DNA of 14,093 nt. Source: Clostridiales bacterium. Its GTDB lineage: Bacteria > Bacillota > Clostridia > Christensenellales > Aristaeellaceae. Positions within the stretch are counted from its first letter, which is position 1. Each line of letters starts with the position of its first letter. The DNA lies in NCBI GenBank assembly GCA_012522875.1, contig JAAYJP010000193.1, positions 1 to 14,093 of the forward strand, read 5' to 3'. The translations under genes were made by a program, and so were the position numbers. Positions 1-7,153 of this stretch are shown piece by piece. The notes beneath the pieces were generated by a model. The model made no database searches, had not been told where the DNA came from, and saw nothing but the letters and a program-made list of their open reading frames with translations.

Positions 1-486
1 AATTTGAAGCTGGGAAGCGGCGTGGCGCCGGTTCCAAAAATGATGGCCCATGGCATTCCCCTTGCCATTGCGACGGATGGCGCTGCCAGCAACGACAATC
101 TGGACCTTTGGGAGGAACTCAAACTCACCACGCTTCTGCACAAGGGCTTGGGGCATGACGCTACCCTGGTAAGCCCGGCTCAGACGCTGGAAGCGGCAAC
201 CCTTGGTGGTGCCCGTGCGCTGGGCTTTGACCGGCTCGGCTTAATCCGGGAAGGTTGGCTTGCGGACTGTGTACTGCTGGACCTTGACATGCCAAACACC
301 CTCCCTGCCTATGATGTATTATCTACCATTGCCTATGCTGCCGGGAGCCGCAACGTTCGCATGACCATGTCTTCAGGGCGTATCCTGTTTCGCGACGGGG
401 AGTACTTGACGATTGACGCAAAGGAAGCCAAAACCATGGCCAGGCAGGCTGCCTGCCAATTGCATGGGGGCGTTTCCGGCGCGTAA
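1..486 (+). CDS. mtaD: 5-methylthioadenosine/S-adenosylhomocysteine deaminase, C-terminal part (partial)
   Basis: The reading frame is open from base 1 and begins with Asn-Leu-Lys-Leu, so the gene is cut by the window edge; the TTG at base 4 is an internal Leu codon, not a start. The visible 161 residues are the C-terminal part of an amidohydrolase-superfamily deaminase. The segment KLGSGVAPVPKMMAHGI followed by ATDGAASNDNLDLWEE is the hallmark of the MtaD/SAH deaminase group; its Asp is a metal ligand in this family. The later GLIREGWLADCVLLDLDMP is the usual return to the small beta-sandwich domain. Such cytosolic zinc enzymes deaminate methylthioadenosine, S-adenosylhomocysteine or related adenosines, feeding methionine-cycle by-product salvage. 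The metal-binding N-terminal half lies outside the window, so substrate choice is uncertain; a related guanine- or chlorohydrolase-type deaminase is the alternative. Confidence 0.85.
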   Translation, partial: NLKLGSGVAPVPKMMAHGIPLAIATDGAASNDNLDLWEELKLTTLLHKGLGHDATLVSPAQTLEAATLGGARALGFDRLGLIREGWLADCVLLDLDMPNTLPAYDVLSTIAYAAGSRNVRMTMSSGRILFRDGEYLTIDAKEAKTMARQAACQLHGGVSGA

Positions 487-489
487 CGC

Positions 490-518
490 TTGCCAAAACG
501 TCAGATTCGTCGTATACT
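490..518 (+). promoter_or_regulatory. sigma-A-type promoter upstream of greA
   Basis: TTGCCA at 490-495 and TATACT at 513-518 are separated by exactly 17 bases, a strong match to the housekeeping -35/-10 consensus. Transcription would start near 525, about 130 bases before greA. It lies directly after the deaminase stop codon and is the best candidate to drive the greA-lysS operon. Read by eye only. Confidence 0.6.
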
Positions 519-539
519 GAAATCGCGCAGCAAAAAACC

Positions 540-571
540 ATATGCGGTTTTGGATAGCGCATGTTTTTTTT
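540..571 (+). terminator. possible intrinsic terminator or attenuator in the greA leader
   Basis: Bases 540-546 pair with 558-564 (seven pairs, one of them T-G; the core is ATGCG with CGCAT) around an 11-base loop, and an unbroken run of eight T follows at 564-571. The hairpin is weak because of its AT-rich base and large loop, but the T tract is in the right place. It lies about 15 bases downstream of the predicted start site near 525, so it could end deaminase transcripts and could also shorten transcripts from the 490-518 promoter. Confidence 0.4.
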
Positions 572-600
572 AGCAGAAATTGATGAGAAATTTGAAGTTC

Positions 601-623
601 ATGCAGGCTGACAATGCCTGCAT
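601..623 (+). promoter_or_regulatory. hairpin in the greA 5' leader
   Basis: ATGCAGGC at 601-608 is a perfect inverted repeat of GCCTGCAT at 616-623, with the loop TGACAAT. No T run follows, so it is not a terminator. It ends 22 bases before the greA ribosome binding site GGAG (646-649). It could be an RNA stem that affects greA translation or mRNA stability, or an operator for a dimeric regulator. No function can be assigned from sequence alone. Confidence 0.35.
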
Positions 624-657
624 CACAATAATGAACAGAACGAATGGAGTAAAGACA

Positions 658-1152
658 ATGAGCAACAAACAGCACGAGCTGAGCAACAAAACGGTGGTGT
701 CCGTTGAGGGTATGAGGAAACTGGAGGAGAAGCTCCAGTACCTGACCACCATCCGCCGGGCCGAGGTGGCAGAGATGATTGCGGTTGCCAGGGGATTTGG
801 GGATCTGAGCGAAAACGCTGAGTATGATGAGGCGAAAAACGAGCAGTCCCGCCTGGAGGCCGAAATCATCGACCTGGAAAACACGATCCGTACTGCCATT
901 GTTATTGATGAAAGCGAGGTATCAACCGACCGGGTCAACATCGGCACCACTGTCAAGGTGTATGATGCGGAGTTCAAGGAAGAAATGGAATACACCATCG
1001 TGGGCGCCAGGGAGAGCGACCCGATGAGCAACCGTATCTCCAATGAAAGCCCCATGGGAGCAGCCCTTCTGGGCAAGAAAAAGGGCCAAACCGTTAAGGT
1101 TCAGGCACCCGGTGGCATTGTCACCCTCAAGGTTCTGGATATCCATCGCTAA
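658..1152 (+). CDS. greA: transcription elongation factor GreA
   Basis: This 164-residue protein has normal GreA length and architecture. An N-terminal coiled-coil hairpin (about residues 15-80) carries the acidic tip GDLSENAEYDEAK, with D49 and E52 in the positions that hold the catalytic magnesium. A C-terminal FKBP-like domain follows (about 90-164), including SDPMSNRISNESPMGAALLGKKKG. GreA enters the RNA polymerase secondary channel and stimulates cleavage of backtracked transcripts. The start is the ATG at 658, preceded by GGAG at 646-649 with eight bases of spacing. An upstream in-frame ATG at 580 would add 26 residues that do not look like GreA, so it was not used. lysS starts 20 bases downstream, so the two are very likely co-transcribed, as is common in Firmicutes. 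Confidence 0.97.
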   Translation: MSNKQHELSNKTVVSVEGMRKLEEKLQYLTTIRRAEVAEMIAVARGFGDLSENAEYDEAKNEQSRLEAEIIDLENTIRTAIVIDESEVSTDRVNIGTTVKVYDAEFKEEMEYTIVGARESDPMSNRISNESPMGAALLGKKKGQTVKVQAPGGIVTLKVLDIHR

Positions 1153-1172
1153 AAAAGGAGCATCACGAGAAC

Positions 1173-2657
1173 ATGTCAGATCAGGCAGCCGGTTTTCAAG
1201 CCTATTCCGAGCAGGAGGCTATACGCCGGGCCAAATTGCAGGAACTAAGTGAACAGGGCAAGAGCCCTTGGCTTGTTACCCATTACCCGGTCAATGCCAT
1301 TAGCGCCGCTATAAAAGAGCGCTTTGAGGCGCTTGACGGGCAGGATGTGGCTATTGCTGGTCGCATGACAAGCCGCCGGATTATGGGCAAGGCCTCCTTC
1401 GCCCATCTGCTGGACAGCGCTGGCGTCATCCAATGCTACATCAAGCGTGATGATATCGGCCTGGAAGCCTATCAGGCTTTTAAGGCTTATGATCTGGGGG
1501 ATATCCTGGGCATCAAGGGCAAGGTGTTCAAAACCCAGACAGGGGAAATCTCCATTCATGCCAAGGAAATGACCCTGCTTGCCAAGTGTCTGAAGCCTTT
1601 GCCAGAGAAGTGGCATGGCCTTCAGGATACTGACCTGCGCTACCGCCAGCGGTATCTGGATATGATCGTGAATCCGGAAGTGCGAGACACCTTCCTGAAG
1701 CGTACGAAAATCATCAATGCCATCCGCAATTTCCTCAACAGCCGTGGTTTTCTGGAGGTAGATACCCCCATTCTGCATACGCTGGAAATCGGCTCCGCCG
1801 CCAGGCCTTTCGTCACATTCCACAACACCCTGGACATAGAGATGTTCCTGCGTGTGGAGACGGAGCTTTACCTCAAACGCTTGATTGTAGGCGGCTTTGA
1901 CAAGGTGTATGAGATCGGCCGGATTTTCCGCAATGAAGGGATGAGCCCCCGGCACAACCCTGAGTTCACTACTGTGGAGTTTTATCAGGCTTACGCAGAT
2001 TATGGCGCATTGATGACGCTGACAGAGGAACTCATCTCAACGGTTGCCAGGGAAGTCTGCGGGGATACCAAAGTGACTTATCAGGGTCAGCTGATCGATC
2101 TGAAAACGCCATGGCCACGCATCAGCATGGCAAAGGCTGTAAAAGATGCCTCAGGCATTGATTTCTTTGCCTGGCAAAGCGATGAAGAGGCCCGGACAGC
2201 CCTTAAGGAGAGGGGCATCCATGCGGAGTCCCACTTCTCACGGGGGGATTGCCTGGCAGAGTTGTTTGACGAGTATGTAGAAAAGAGCCTGGTCCAGCCC
2301 ATCTTTGTAACGGACTACCCGGTGGAAATCTCTCCCCTGGCCAAACGCAAACCGGATGACCCAAGGCTGACCGAGCGCTTCGAATTCTTTATCTGTGGCA
2401 GCGAGTTTGGCAATGCTTTTTCCGAGCTCAATGACCCCATCGAACAACGTGCCCGCTTTGAGCGCCAGGTGGCCGAGCGCCGCAAATTAGGCGGCACCAA
2501 GGCACAGGTGGATGAGGATTTCCTAAATGCTCTGGAGTACGGAATGCCCCCTACGGCTGGCGAAGGCATCGGCGTGGATCGGCTGATTATGTTGTTGACA
2601 GACAGTCCTTCCATCAGGGATGTACTGCTTTTCCCTACCATGAAACCGATAAGCTGA
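1173..2657 (+). CDS. lysS: lysyl-tRNA synthetase, class II
   Basis: The 494-residue length is that of bacterial LysRS. An N-terminal OB-fold anticodon-binding domain (about residues 55-140) precedes the class II catalytic core. Motif 1 lies at GFLEVDTPIL (192-201), motif 2 at EIGRIFRNEGMSPRHNPEF (247-265), and motif 3 at GEGIGVDRLIMLL (463-475). It charges tRNA-Lys with lysine using ATP, as a cytosolic homodimer. Some residues near the lysine/ATP pocket depart from what I remember as the norm: IGSAARPF (206-213) rather than GGAxARPF, RVETEL (227-232) rather than RIAxEL, and CGSE (408-411) rather than GGRE. The glutamates and Asn that bind substrate are otherwise kept (SEFGNAFSELND, 410-421). 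The ATG at 1173 follows AAAAAAGGAG ending at 1160. The sequence is intact and clearly LysRS rather than the shorter EpmA/GenX paralogue, which lacks the OB domain. Confidence 0.96.
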   Translation: MSDQAAGFQAYSEQEAIRRAKLQELSEQGKSPWLVTHYPVNAISAAIKERFEALDGQDVAIAGRMTSRRIMGKASFAHLLDSAGVIQCYIKRDDIGLEAYQAFKAYDLGDILGIKGKVFKTQTGEISIHAKEMTLLAKCLKPLPEKWHGLQDTDLRYRQRYLDMIVNPEVRDTFLKRTKIINAIRNFLNSRGFLEVDTPILHTLEIGSAARPFVTFHNTLDIEMFLRVETELYLKRLIVGGFDKVYEIGRIFRNEGMSPRHNPEFTTVEFYQAYADYGALMTLTEELISTVAREVCGDTKVTYQGQLIDLKTPWPRISMAKAVKDASGIDFFAWQSDEEARTALKERGIHAESHFSRGDCLAELFDEYVEKSLVQPIFVTDYPVEISPLAKRKPDDPRLTERFEFFICGSEFGNAFSELNDPIEQRARFERQVAERRKLGGTKAQVDEDFLNALEYGMPPTAGEGIGVDRLIMLLTDSPSIRDVLLFPTMKPIS

Positions 2658-2676
2658 GCTTCAATATGGGAGACCC

Positions 2677-3339
2677 ATGAAATTAACCCTCAAACCCGAA
2701 GGCAGGACATTCAGGCATCACTTCAGCTATCAATGGTGGCAGTATGCGTTGATTATTGTCCTGTCTTTTGCTTTATGGAACATGATTTATACCCAGACTG
2801 CCTACAGGGCGCCGGGAGATAGGCGAATCGACATCTATGTTCAAGCGGCAGAGCCGCTGAGCGACGAGCGGATTGCTGTTCTGCAAGCCATCGGGAACCG
2901 GGTATCGCCTGAGGTGGAGGAAGTCAATGTGGTGTCTGTTATGCCATCAGGGGCCGGGAATATGTACGCCGGCGTCCAGCTAATTACCTATCTTTCCGCA
3001 CGGGAGGGTGACATCTATGTGCTGGGAACGGAGGACTTTAAGCGTTTTGCTGCCCAGGGGGCTTTTCTTCCGCTGGATGGAGATGGAGTTGGGCTGGATT
3101 TTGGAAATAAAAATCTGCAGGCCGGTCGTGTGACGACCCTGGAAACACAGGAGGATGGGAGCGAAAAGCCAGCTTCGAAAAGCCGGCTTTTTGGCATCCC
3201 CCTGGCACAATTTCCTGAAGCTGCCCAGTTGCTGGGCTTATTGGGGCAAGACGCATTTCTCTCCGTTACCTATTATTGTGACAATCCAGTCAGCACCCTG
3301 GCACTGATCAATACTATGCTGAAAGAGGAAATTTGGTGA
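2677..3339 (+). CDS. unknown membrane-anchored extracytoplasmic protein
   Basis: I do not recognise a named family for this 220-residue protein. A short basic N-terminus (1-20) with aromatic FSYQWWQY leads into one hydrophobic span at about 22-40, and then a soluble domain that the positive-inside rule places outside the cytoplasm. There is no lipobox or clear signal-peptidase site, so the span is probably a retained anchor. The outer domain has alternating strands and helices; GDIYVLGTEDFKRFAAQGAFLPLD (111-134) loosely recalls one lobe of extracellular solute-binding proteins, but the protein is far too short for a whole one. GGGAGA (2668-2673) precedes the ATG, 19 bases lie between it and lysS, and its stop overlaps the start of the next gene (GTGA), so it belongs firmly to the operon. 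Function is unknown. Confidence 0.75.
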   Translation: MKLTLKPEGRTFRHHFSYQWWQYALIIVLSFALWNMIYTQTAYRAPGDRRIDIYVQAAEPLSDERIAVLQAIGNRVSPEVEEVNVVSVMPSGAGNMYAGVQLITYLSAREGDIYVLGTEDFKRFAAQGAFLPLDGDGVGLDFGNKNLQAGRVTTLETQEDGSEKPASKSRLFGIPLAQFPEAAQLLGLLGQDAFLSVTYYCDNPVSTLALINTMLKEEIW

Positions 3340-4628
3340 GCGCGCTGAGCTATGAAGCCGTGATATTCGACCTGGACGGGACGCTGACTGATTCAGCACC
3401 CGGCATTTTGAGCAGCTTGCGCCAGGCGCTTGAGGCGAAGCAGCTGGCGCTGCCTGAGGATGAAATCGTTCGGGATATCTTCCTGGGCCCGCCGATTATC
3501 ACAGGCCTGCAGAACCACTATGGCATGGACAGGACACAAGCCCTTGAGACATTGGCGCTTTTCCGTGCGCGTTACCATGAACTTGGGCATTTGGAAAATT
3601 CCGTCTTTCCTGGCATCAGGGGCTTGCTGGAAAGTCTGTCTTCACGAGGTGTATTTCTGGCGGTGGCGACTGGGAAACCTCAGGACGCGACGGAAATCGT
3701 CCTCCAGGCGCTTGATCTTCGGCGCTTTTTTGACGCGGTATCCGGCCCGGTTGAGGGGGATGATCCGCTGATTGACAAAGCGACGCTCATACAAAGGGTG
3801 CTGCCCCAAGGAAAAGCCGCTGTGATGGTGGGGGACAGGCAAACAGACATCACCGGCGCCCGGGCGCTTGGCATCCCGGCCATTGGGGTTACCTATGGTT
3901 ATGGCAGCCACGGAGAACTGAAGGAGGCCCTGCCTGACGCTATAGCCAGCTGCCCGGAAGACTTGTTTTCTTTGCTGGGCGTGGAAAAGCCAGCGCCCAA
4001 GGGCTATTTTATCAGCTTTGAGGGCAACGATGGTGCAGGCAAGTCCACGCAGGCACGTTATCTGGCCCAACGGCTTGTCCGCCTGGGCTACCCGGTCCAT
4101 CTGACCCGGGAGCCGGGCAGCACCCAGGTGGGGGAACAGATACGGGAGATTCTGCTCTCGAACGCAAACGCTGAGATGTCGCCCGTGACAGAGGCGTTGC
4201 TTTATGCAGCCGCCCGGGCCCAGCATGTTAGGGAAGTGATCAGGCCGGCCTTGGCCGCGGGACAGATTGTTATTAGCGACCGTTATGTGGATTCCAGTAT
4301 CGCTTACCAGGGAGCAGGGCGCCAGCTGGAAATGGAAGCGGTCAGGGAAATGAATGCGCCGGCTATTGACGGCCTGATGCCTTCCGCTACTGTTTTTCTT
4401 TCGATAAGCCCCGAGGAGGCCCAAAAGCGCCAGCACGCCAGGGAAAAGGACCGCCTGGAGTTGGCGGGCGAGGCTTTTCACAAGCGTGTGAACGGAGCTT
4501 ACCAGGCTTTGATCGCGTCGGAGCCTGACCGGTTCCTGGTGATTAAAGCCGCCGGGCACAAGCAGGATACCGCCGATCTCGTTTTCCGGAGCGTCATGAA
4601 GCGCCTAAAAAGGGATGGGGTGGCATGA
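3336..4628 (+). CDS. tmk: HAD-superfamily phosphatase fused to thymidylate kinase
   Basis: One uninterrupted frame of 430 residues encodes two enzymes. Residues 1-215 are a HAD hydrolase of the phosphoglycolate phosphatase/5'-nucleotidase-like type: DLDGT with nucleophile D12 and acid D14, motif II ATGKP (T112), motif III K148, and motif IV GDRQTD (G166-D171). After a short linker (VEKPAPKG), residues about 224-430 are a complete thymidylate kinase: P-loop GNDGAGKST (230-238), TREPGST (257-263; the usual second Gly is Ser), DRYVDSS (315-321), and a lid segment REKDRLE (369-375). The kinase makes dTDP from dTMP and ATP for DNA synthesis. The phosphatase substrate is unknown; a nucleoside monophosphate is a guess. 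The GTG at 3336 was chosen because GAGG (3325-3328) lies seven bases upstream and it overlaps the previous stop as GTGA; the TTG at 3333 is too close. mnmA overlaps its stop as ATGA. Confidence 0.93.
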   Translation: MSALSYEAVIFDLDGTLTDSAPGILSSLRQALEAKQLALPEDEIVRDIFLGPPIITGLQNHYGMDRTQALETLALFRARYHELGHLENSVFPGIRGLLESLSSRGVFLAVATGKPQDATEIVLQALDLRRFFDAVSGPVEGDDPLIDKATLIQRVLPQGKAAVMVGDRQTDITGARALGIPAIGVTYGYGSHGELKEALPDAIASCPEDLFSLLGVEKPAPKGYFISFEGNDGAGKSTQARYLAQRLVRLGYPVHLTREPGSTQVGEQIREILLSNANAEMSPVTEALLYAAARAQHVREVIRPALAAGQIVISDRYVDSSIAYQGAGRQLEMEAVREMNAPAIDGLMPSATVFLSISPEEAQKRQHAREKDRLELAGEAFHKRVNGAYQALIASEPDRFLVIKAAGHKQDTADLVFRSVMKRLKRDGVA

Positions 4629-5692
4629 ACCGGGTGGTGGTGGGTCTTTCAGGCGGAGTGGATTCCGCGGTTGCGGCCCTTATGCTGAAACGCCAGGGAT
4701 ATGAAGTCATTGGCTTGTTCATGAATAATTGGGAGGAAACGGACGAAAATGGTGTCTGCACAGCCCATGAGGACTGGGCAGATGTGCGGGGAATATGTCA
4801 GAAGCTGGATATCCCGCACTATTCAGTGAACTTCGCCAGGGAGTATTCCGACCGCGTGTTTGATCATTTCCTTGCGGAGTACCGCCATGGACGCACGCCA
4901 AACCCGGATGTGCTGTGCAACAGGGAGATCAAGTTCGGCGCTTTCCAGGATTATGCGCTCAAACTGGGCGCGGACTTTATGGCCACCGGGCATTTCGTAC
5001 GCCGGGATGAGGCAGGCAACCTGTTTAAGGGGGCAGACTCCGATAAGGACCAGAGCTATTTCCTATATATGACCAAAGCTGCGCAGCTTCGCAGCGCCCT
5101 GTTTCCCCTGGGAGAGTTGAAGAAATCCCAGGTCAGGCAAATCGCACGGGATGCGGGGCTGCCGGTATCCGAAAAGAAGGACTCCACCGGCATCTGTTTT
5201 ATCGGTGAGCGGCGGTTCAAACAGTTTTTGCAGCAGTATTTGCCGGCCCAGCCGGGGGATATGGTGTCGGAGGACGGCGAGTTTTTGAGCCGGCATGATG
5301 GGTTGATGTACTACACCATCGGCCAACGCCGGGGTCTTGGCATTGGCGGCCGCGGGGACGGGCGCAGCTGGTTTGTGGCGGGGAAGGATTTGGAACATAA
5401 CCGCCTTCTCCTGGTCCAGGGAGAGAACCACCCAAAGCTGTTTGCAGGGGCCGCCCTGATTGAACAAATCACCTGGGTAAATGGAGTGCCTTGCGAAGAT
5501 GGCATTCCATATCGTCTTTGCGGAAAACTTCGCTACCGGCAGATGGACCAAACAATGGCGCTGACCCTGTCAGGCGATACGGGAATTCTTGCCTTTGACA
5601 CTCCCCAGCGGGCGGTAACGCCAGGACAGAGCGCGGTGCTCTATGCGGGGGATCGCTGCCTTGGCGGTGGAATCATCAGCACAGCGCTATAG
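4625..5692 (+). CDS. mnmA: tRNA-specific 2-thiouridylase MnmA
   Basis: This 355-residue cytosolic enzyme activates U34 of Lys, Glu and Gln tRNAs with ATP and inserts sulfur to give s2U34, improving decoding and tRNA charging. The PP-loop SGGVDS (9-14) lies at the N-terminus. Both catalytic cysteines are present: C98 in TPNPDVLCNREIKF and C191 in DSTGICFIGER. The central TIGQRRGLGIGG (231-242) and the C-terminal beta-barrel with CGKLRYRQ (299-306) are typical of the family, and length is normal. Its ATG overlaps the stop of the kinase fusion (ATGA, 4625-4628), which implies translational coupling, and GGGGTGG just upstream can act as ribosome binding site. The grouping with lysS fits, since tRNA-Lys is a substrate of both enzymes. 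It ends at TAG (5690-5692), tail to tail with the DUF4340 gene. Confidence 0.97.
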   Translation: MNRVVVGLSGGVDSAVAALMLKRQGYEVIGLFMNNWEETDENGVCTAHEDWADVRGICQKLDIPHYSVNFAREYSDRVFDHFLAEYRHGRTPNPDVLCNREIKFGAFQDYALKLGADFMATGHFVRRDEAGNLFKGADSDKDQSYFLYMTKAAQLRSALFPLGELKKSQVRQIARDAGLPVSEKKDSTGICFIGERRFKQFLQQYLPAQPGDMVSEDGEFLSRHDGLMYYTIGQRRGLGIGGRGDGRSWFVAGKDLEHNRLLLVQGENHPKLFAGAALIEQITWVNGVPCEDGIPYRLCGKLRYRQMDQTMALTLSGDTGILAFDTPQRAVTPGQSAVLYAGDRCLGGGIISTAL

Positions 5693-7153
5693 GGCGATAT
5701 CAGCTACCGCTTGTTGGGGCACATACCAATAGGCCTGCCCGTTGACAGCCATTGCCAAATGAAGGGCGTCGAAGGGATAGAAAGCCAGGTCAAGCCGCAT
5801 TCCATCTGCCGTGAAACCAAAACGGGTTACAGGCGCGCCTGTTGTCGTGTAATCGCCAGGCAGCCTGCCCTGACCGGCCAAATCAACCAGCTTCAGGTAT
5901 TCCTGCACAAAAGTATCCTGGTCGAATTCCGCGCCGTTCATGCTGATCACCGGGTCATAGAGCTGCCGCCCTTCCTCATCCAGCGCCAGGGCGTTGTTTT
6001 TTTCTATCCGTTCCACCAGCTCCACCTGATATATCCTATGGTTGGCGGCATCTTCCACCTGCAGGGACAAGAGCCTGTTGATGGGGATTATTACCGGCTT
6101 TGCCGCAAGAAAACCAAACAGATCAAGCGTTGTTAAAAAGCCCATGGACGCATAGCTGGCTTGGTAGACAGCACCGTCATATAAGCAGTAAAAACCTACC
6201 CGACCTATCTCAGAGCCAATGGAAAAGCGTAAGCTTTGCGCGTCCACCTCCTGTGTATTGCCGGATTGGCCATCCTCCGCCTGGGTGAGGATGATGCTTT
6301 CCCCCAGGTGGAATGTCACCTGGCGCACGGGTTGGGACAAGCCGTAAGCTGCCAGGTCCAGGGCCTCTGCCCGGCCTACATAGACAGCCAGGCGCATGGT
6401 TTCTATGTCCTTCTTGATTTCGGCTATTTTCCATAAATCAGCCGGATATGATAGGGGACTGGTTACAAGCCAGAACCCGTTATCAAGAGCAAGCTCGAAA
6501 TAGCGGTCCTGGTCCTGCACCTCCAGGGCATCAAGGAGGTCGCTGTTGAAGTTTATCCGCGGAAGGGGCCGCAGCGCCCCCAGCGGAAAATCGAGGTTGC
6601 TGCGGATTTGCGGGGAGACAGTGTACACGGTGCTGTCCCCCGACAACATCATATAATCTGAAGGGATCTCTGAATAAGAAGCCCTGCCAAAATGCAAAGT
6701 GCGGCTGCTGCCGTCAGCGTACTCAGCGCTAACATGAAAATGTTCCTCTCCCAGCCCCAGAGCATCAGTCCCGCCGGTAACATCCGCCACATCGCCCACG
6801 ATCTGCGCGTCAAGGGTTGTCAAGTCCTGCACCATTTGATCCACCATATAGGTGTTCAGCGGAAAAGCAGGATCGTCCGCGAGCTGGTACCCGCTCCCAA
6901 CGCGTATCAGGCGGAAGCTGGCGTGCCCCGGGGGAAATACCTCAAAGGCGGTCAGATCCTCGGGGGTCTTTCCGATCAGCGTGACATGAGGGTCTTCATG
7001 CAGCGCTGCCATAGAAGGCGCTTTGGATGAATCCCTGTCCCGAAGATATAAACTAATTAGAATGGCCGAAAGAACCAAAATAAGTCCCAATGCAGTGTAA
7101 AGCCTTATATGCCTATGGGAACCGCTGGAAGCCCTTTTTCTCACTGGCTGCAT
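5687..7153 (-). CDS. DUF4340-family membrane-anchored protein of a Gld-type ABC cluster
   Basis: The 488-residue protein has a basic N-terminus, one membrane span at about residues 18-37, and a long extracytoplasmic region. Two segments match the DUF4340 repeat pattern of a 'YGL/LGL' turn followed by beta strands: GTDALGLGEEHFHVSAEYADG (128-148) and LAAYGLSQPVRQVTFHLG (267-284). DUF4340 proteins have no proven biochemical role but regularly follow an ABC ATPase, a permease and a GldG-like protein, as here. The start is well supported: AGGAGG (7164-7159) lies five bases before the ATG, and the ATG shares one base with the upstream gene's stop (TAATG), implying coupled translation. It is the last gene of its operon. 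Its stop and the mnmA stop together make the palindrome CTATAG at 5687-5692, leaving no room for a terminator between them. Confidence 0.85.
   Translation of the reverse strand: MQPVRKRASSGSHRHIRLYTALGLILVLSAILISLYLRDRDSSKAPSMAALHEDPHVTLIGKTPEDLTAFEVFPPGHASFRLIRVGSGYQLADDPAFPLNTYMVDQMVQDLTTLDAQIVGDVADVTGGTDALGLGEEHFHVSAEYADGSSRTLHFGRASYSEIPSDYMMLSGDSTVYTVSPQIRSNLDFPLGALRPLPRINFNSDLLDALEVQDQDRYFELALDNGFWLVTSPLSYPADLWKIAEIKKDIETMRLAVYVGRAEALDLAAYGLSQPVRQVTFHLGESIILTQAEDGQSGNTQEVDAQSLRFSIGSEIGRVGFYCLYDGAVYQASYASMGFLTTLDLFGFLAAKPVIIPINRLLSLQVEDAANHRIYQVELVERIEKNNALALDEEGRQLYDPVISMNGAEFDQDTFVQEYLKLVDLAGQGRLPGDYTTTGAPVTRFGFTADGMRLDLAFYPFDALHLAMAVNGQAYWYVPQQAVADIAL

Noticed and set aside
580..657. 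Upstream in-frame ATG extension of greA by 26 residues
   Set aside because: The extra residues do not resemble GreA, the ATG at 658 has GGAG at the right distance, and the extension would translate the leader hairpin.
3642..4559. 305-codon minus-strand open frame opposite the HAD-kinase fusion
   Set aside because: Composition is that of an antisense shadow with no recognisable motif, while the opposite strand encodes two complete enzymes.
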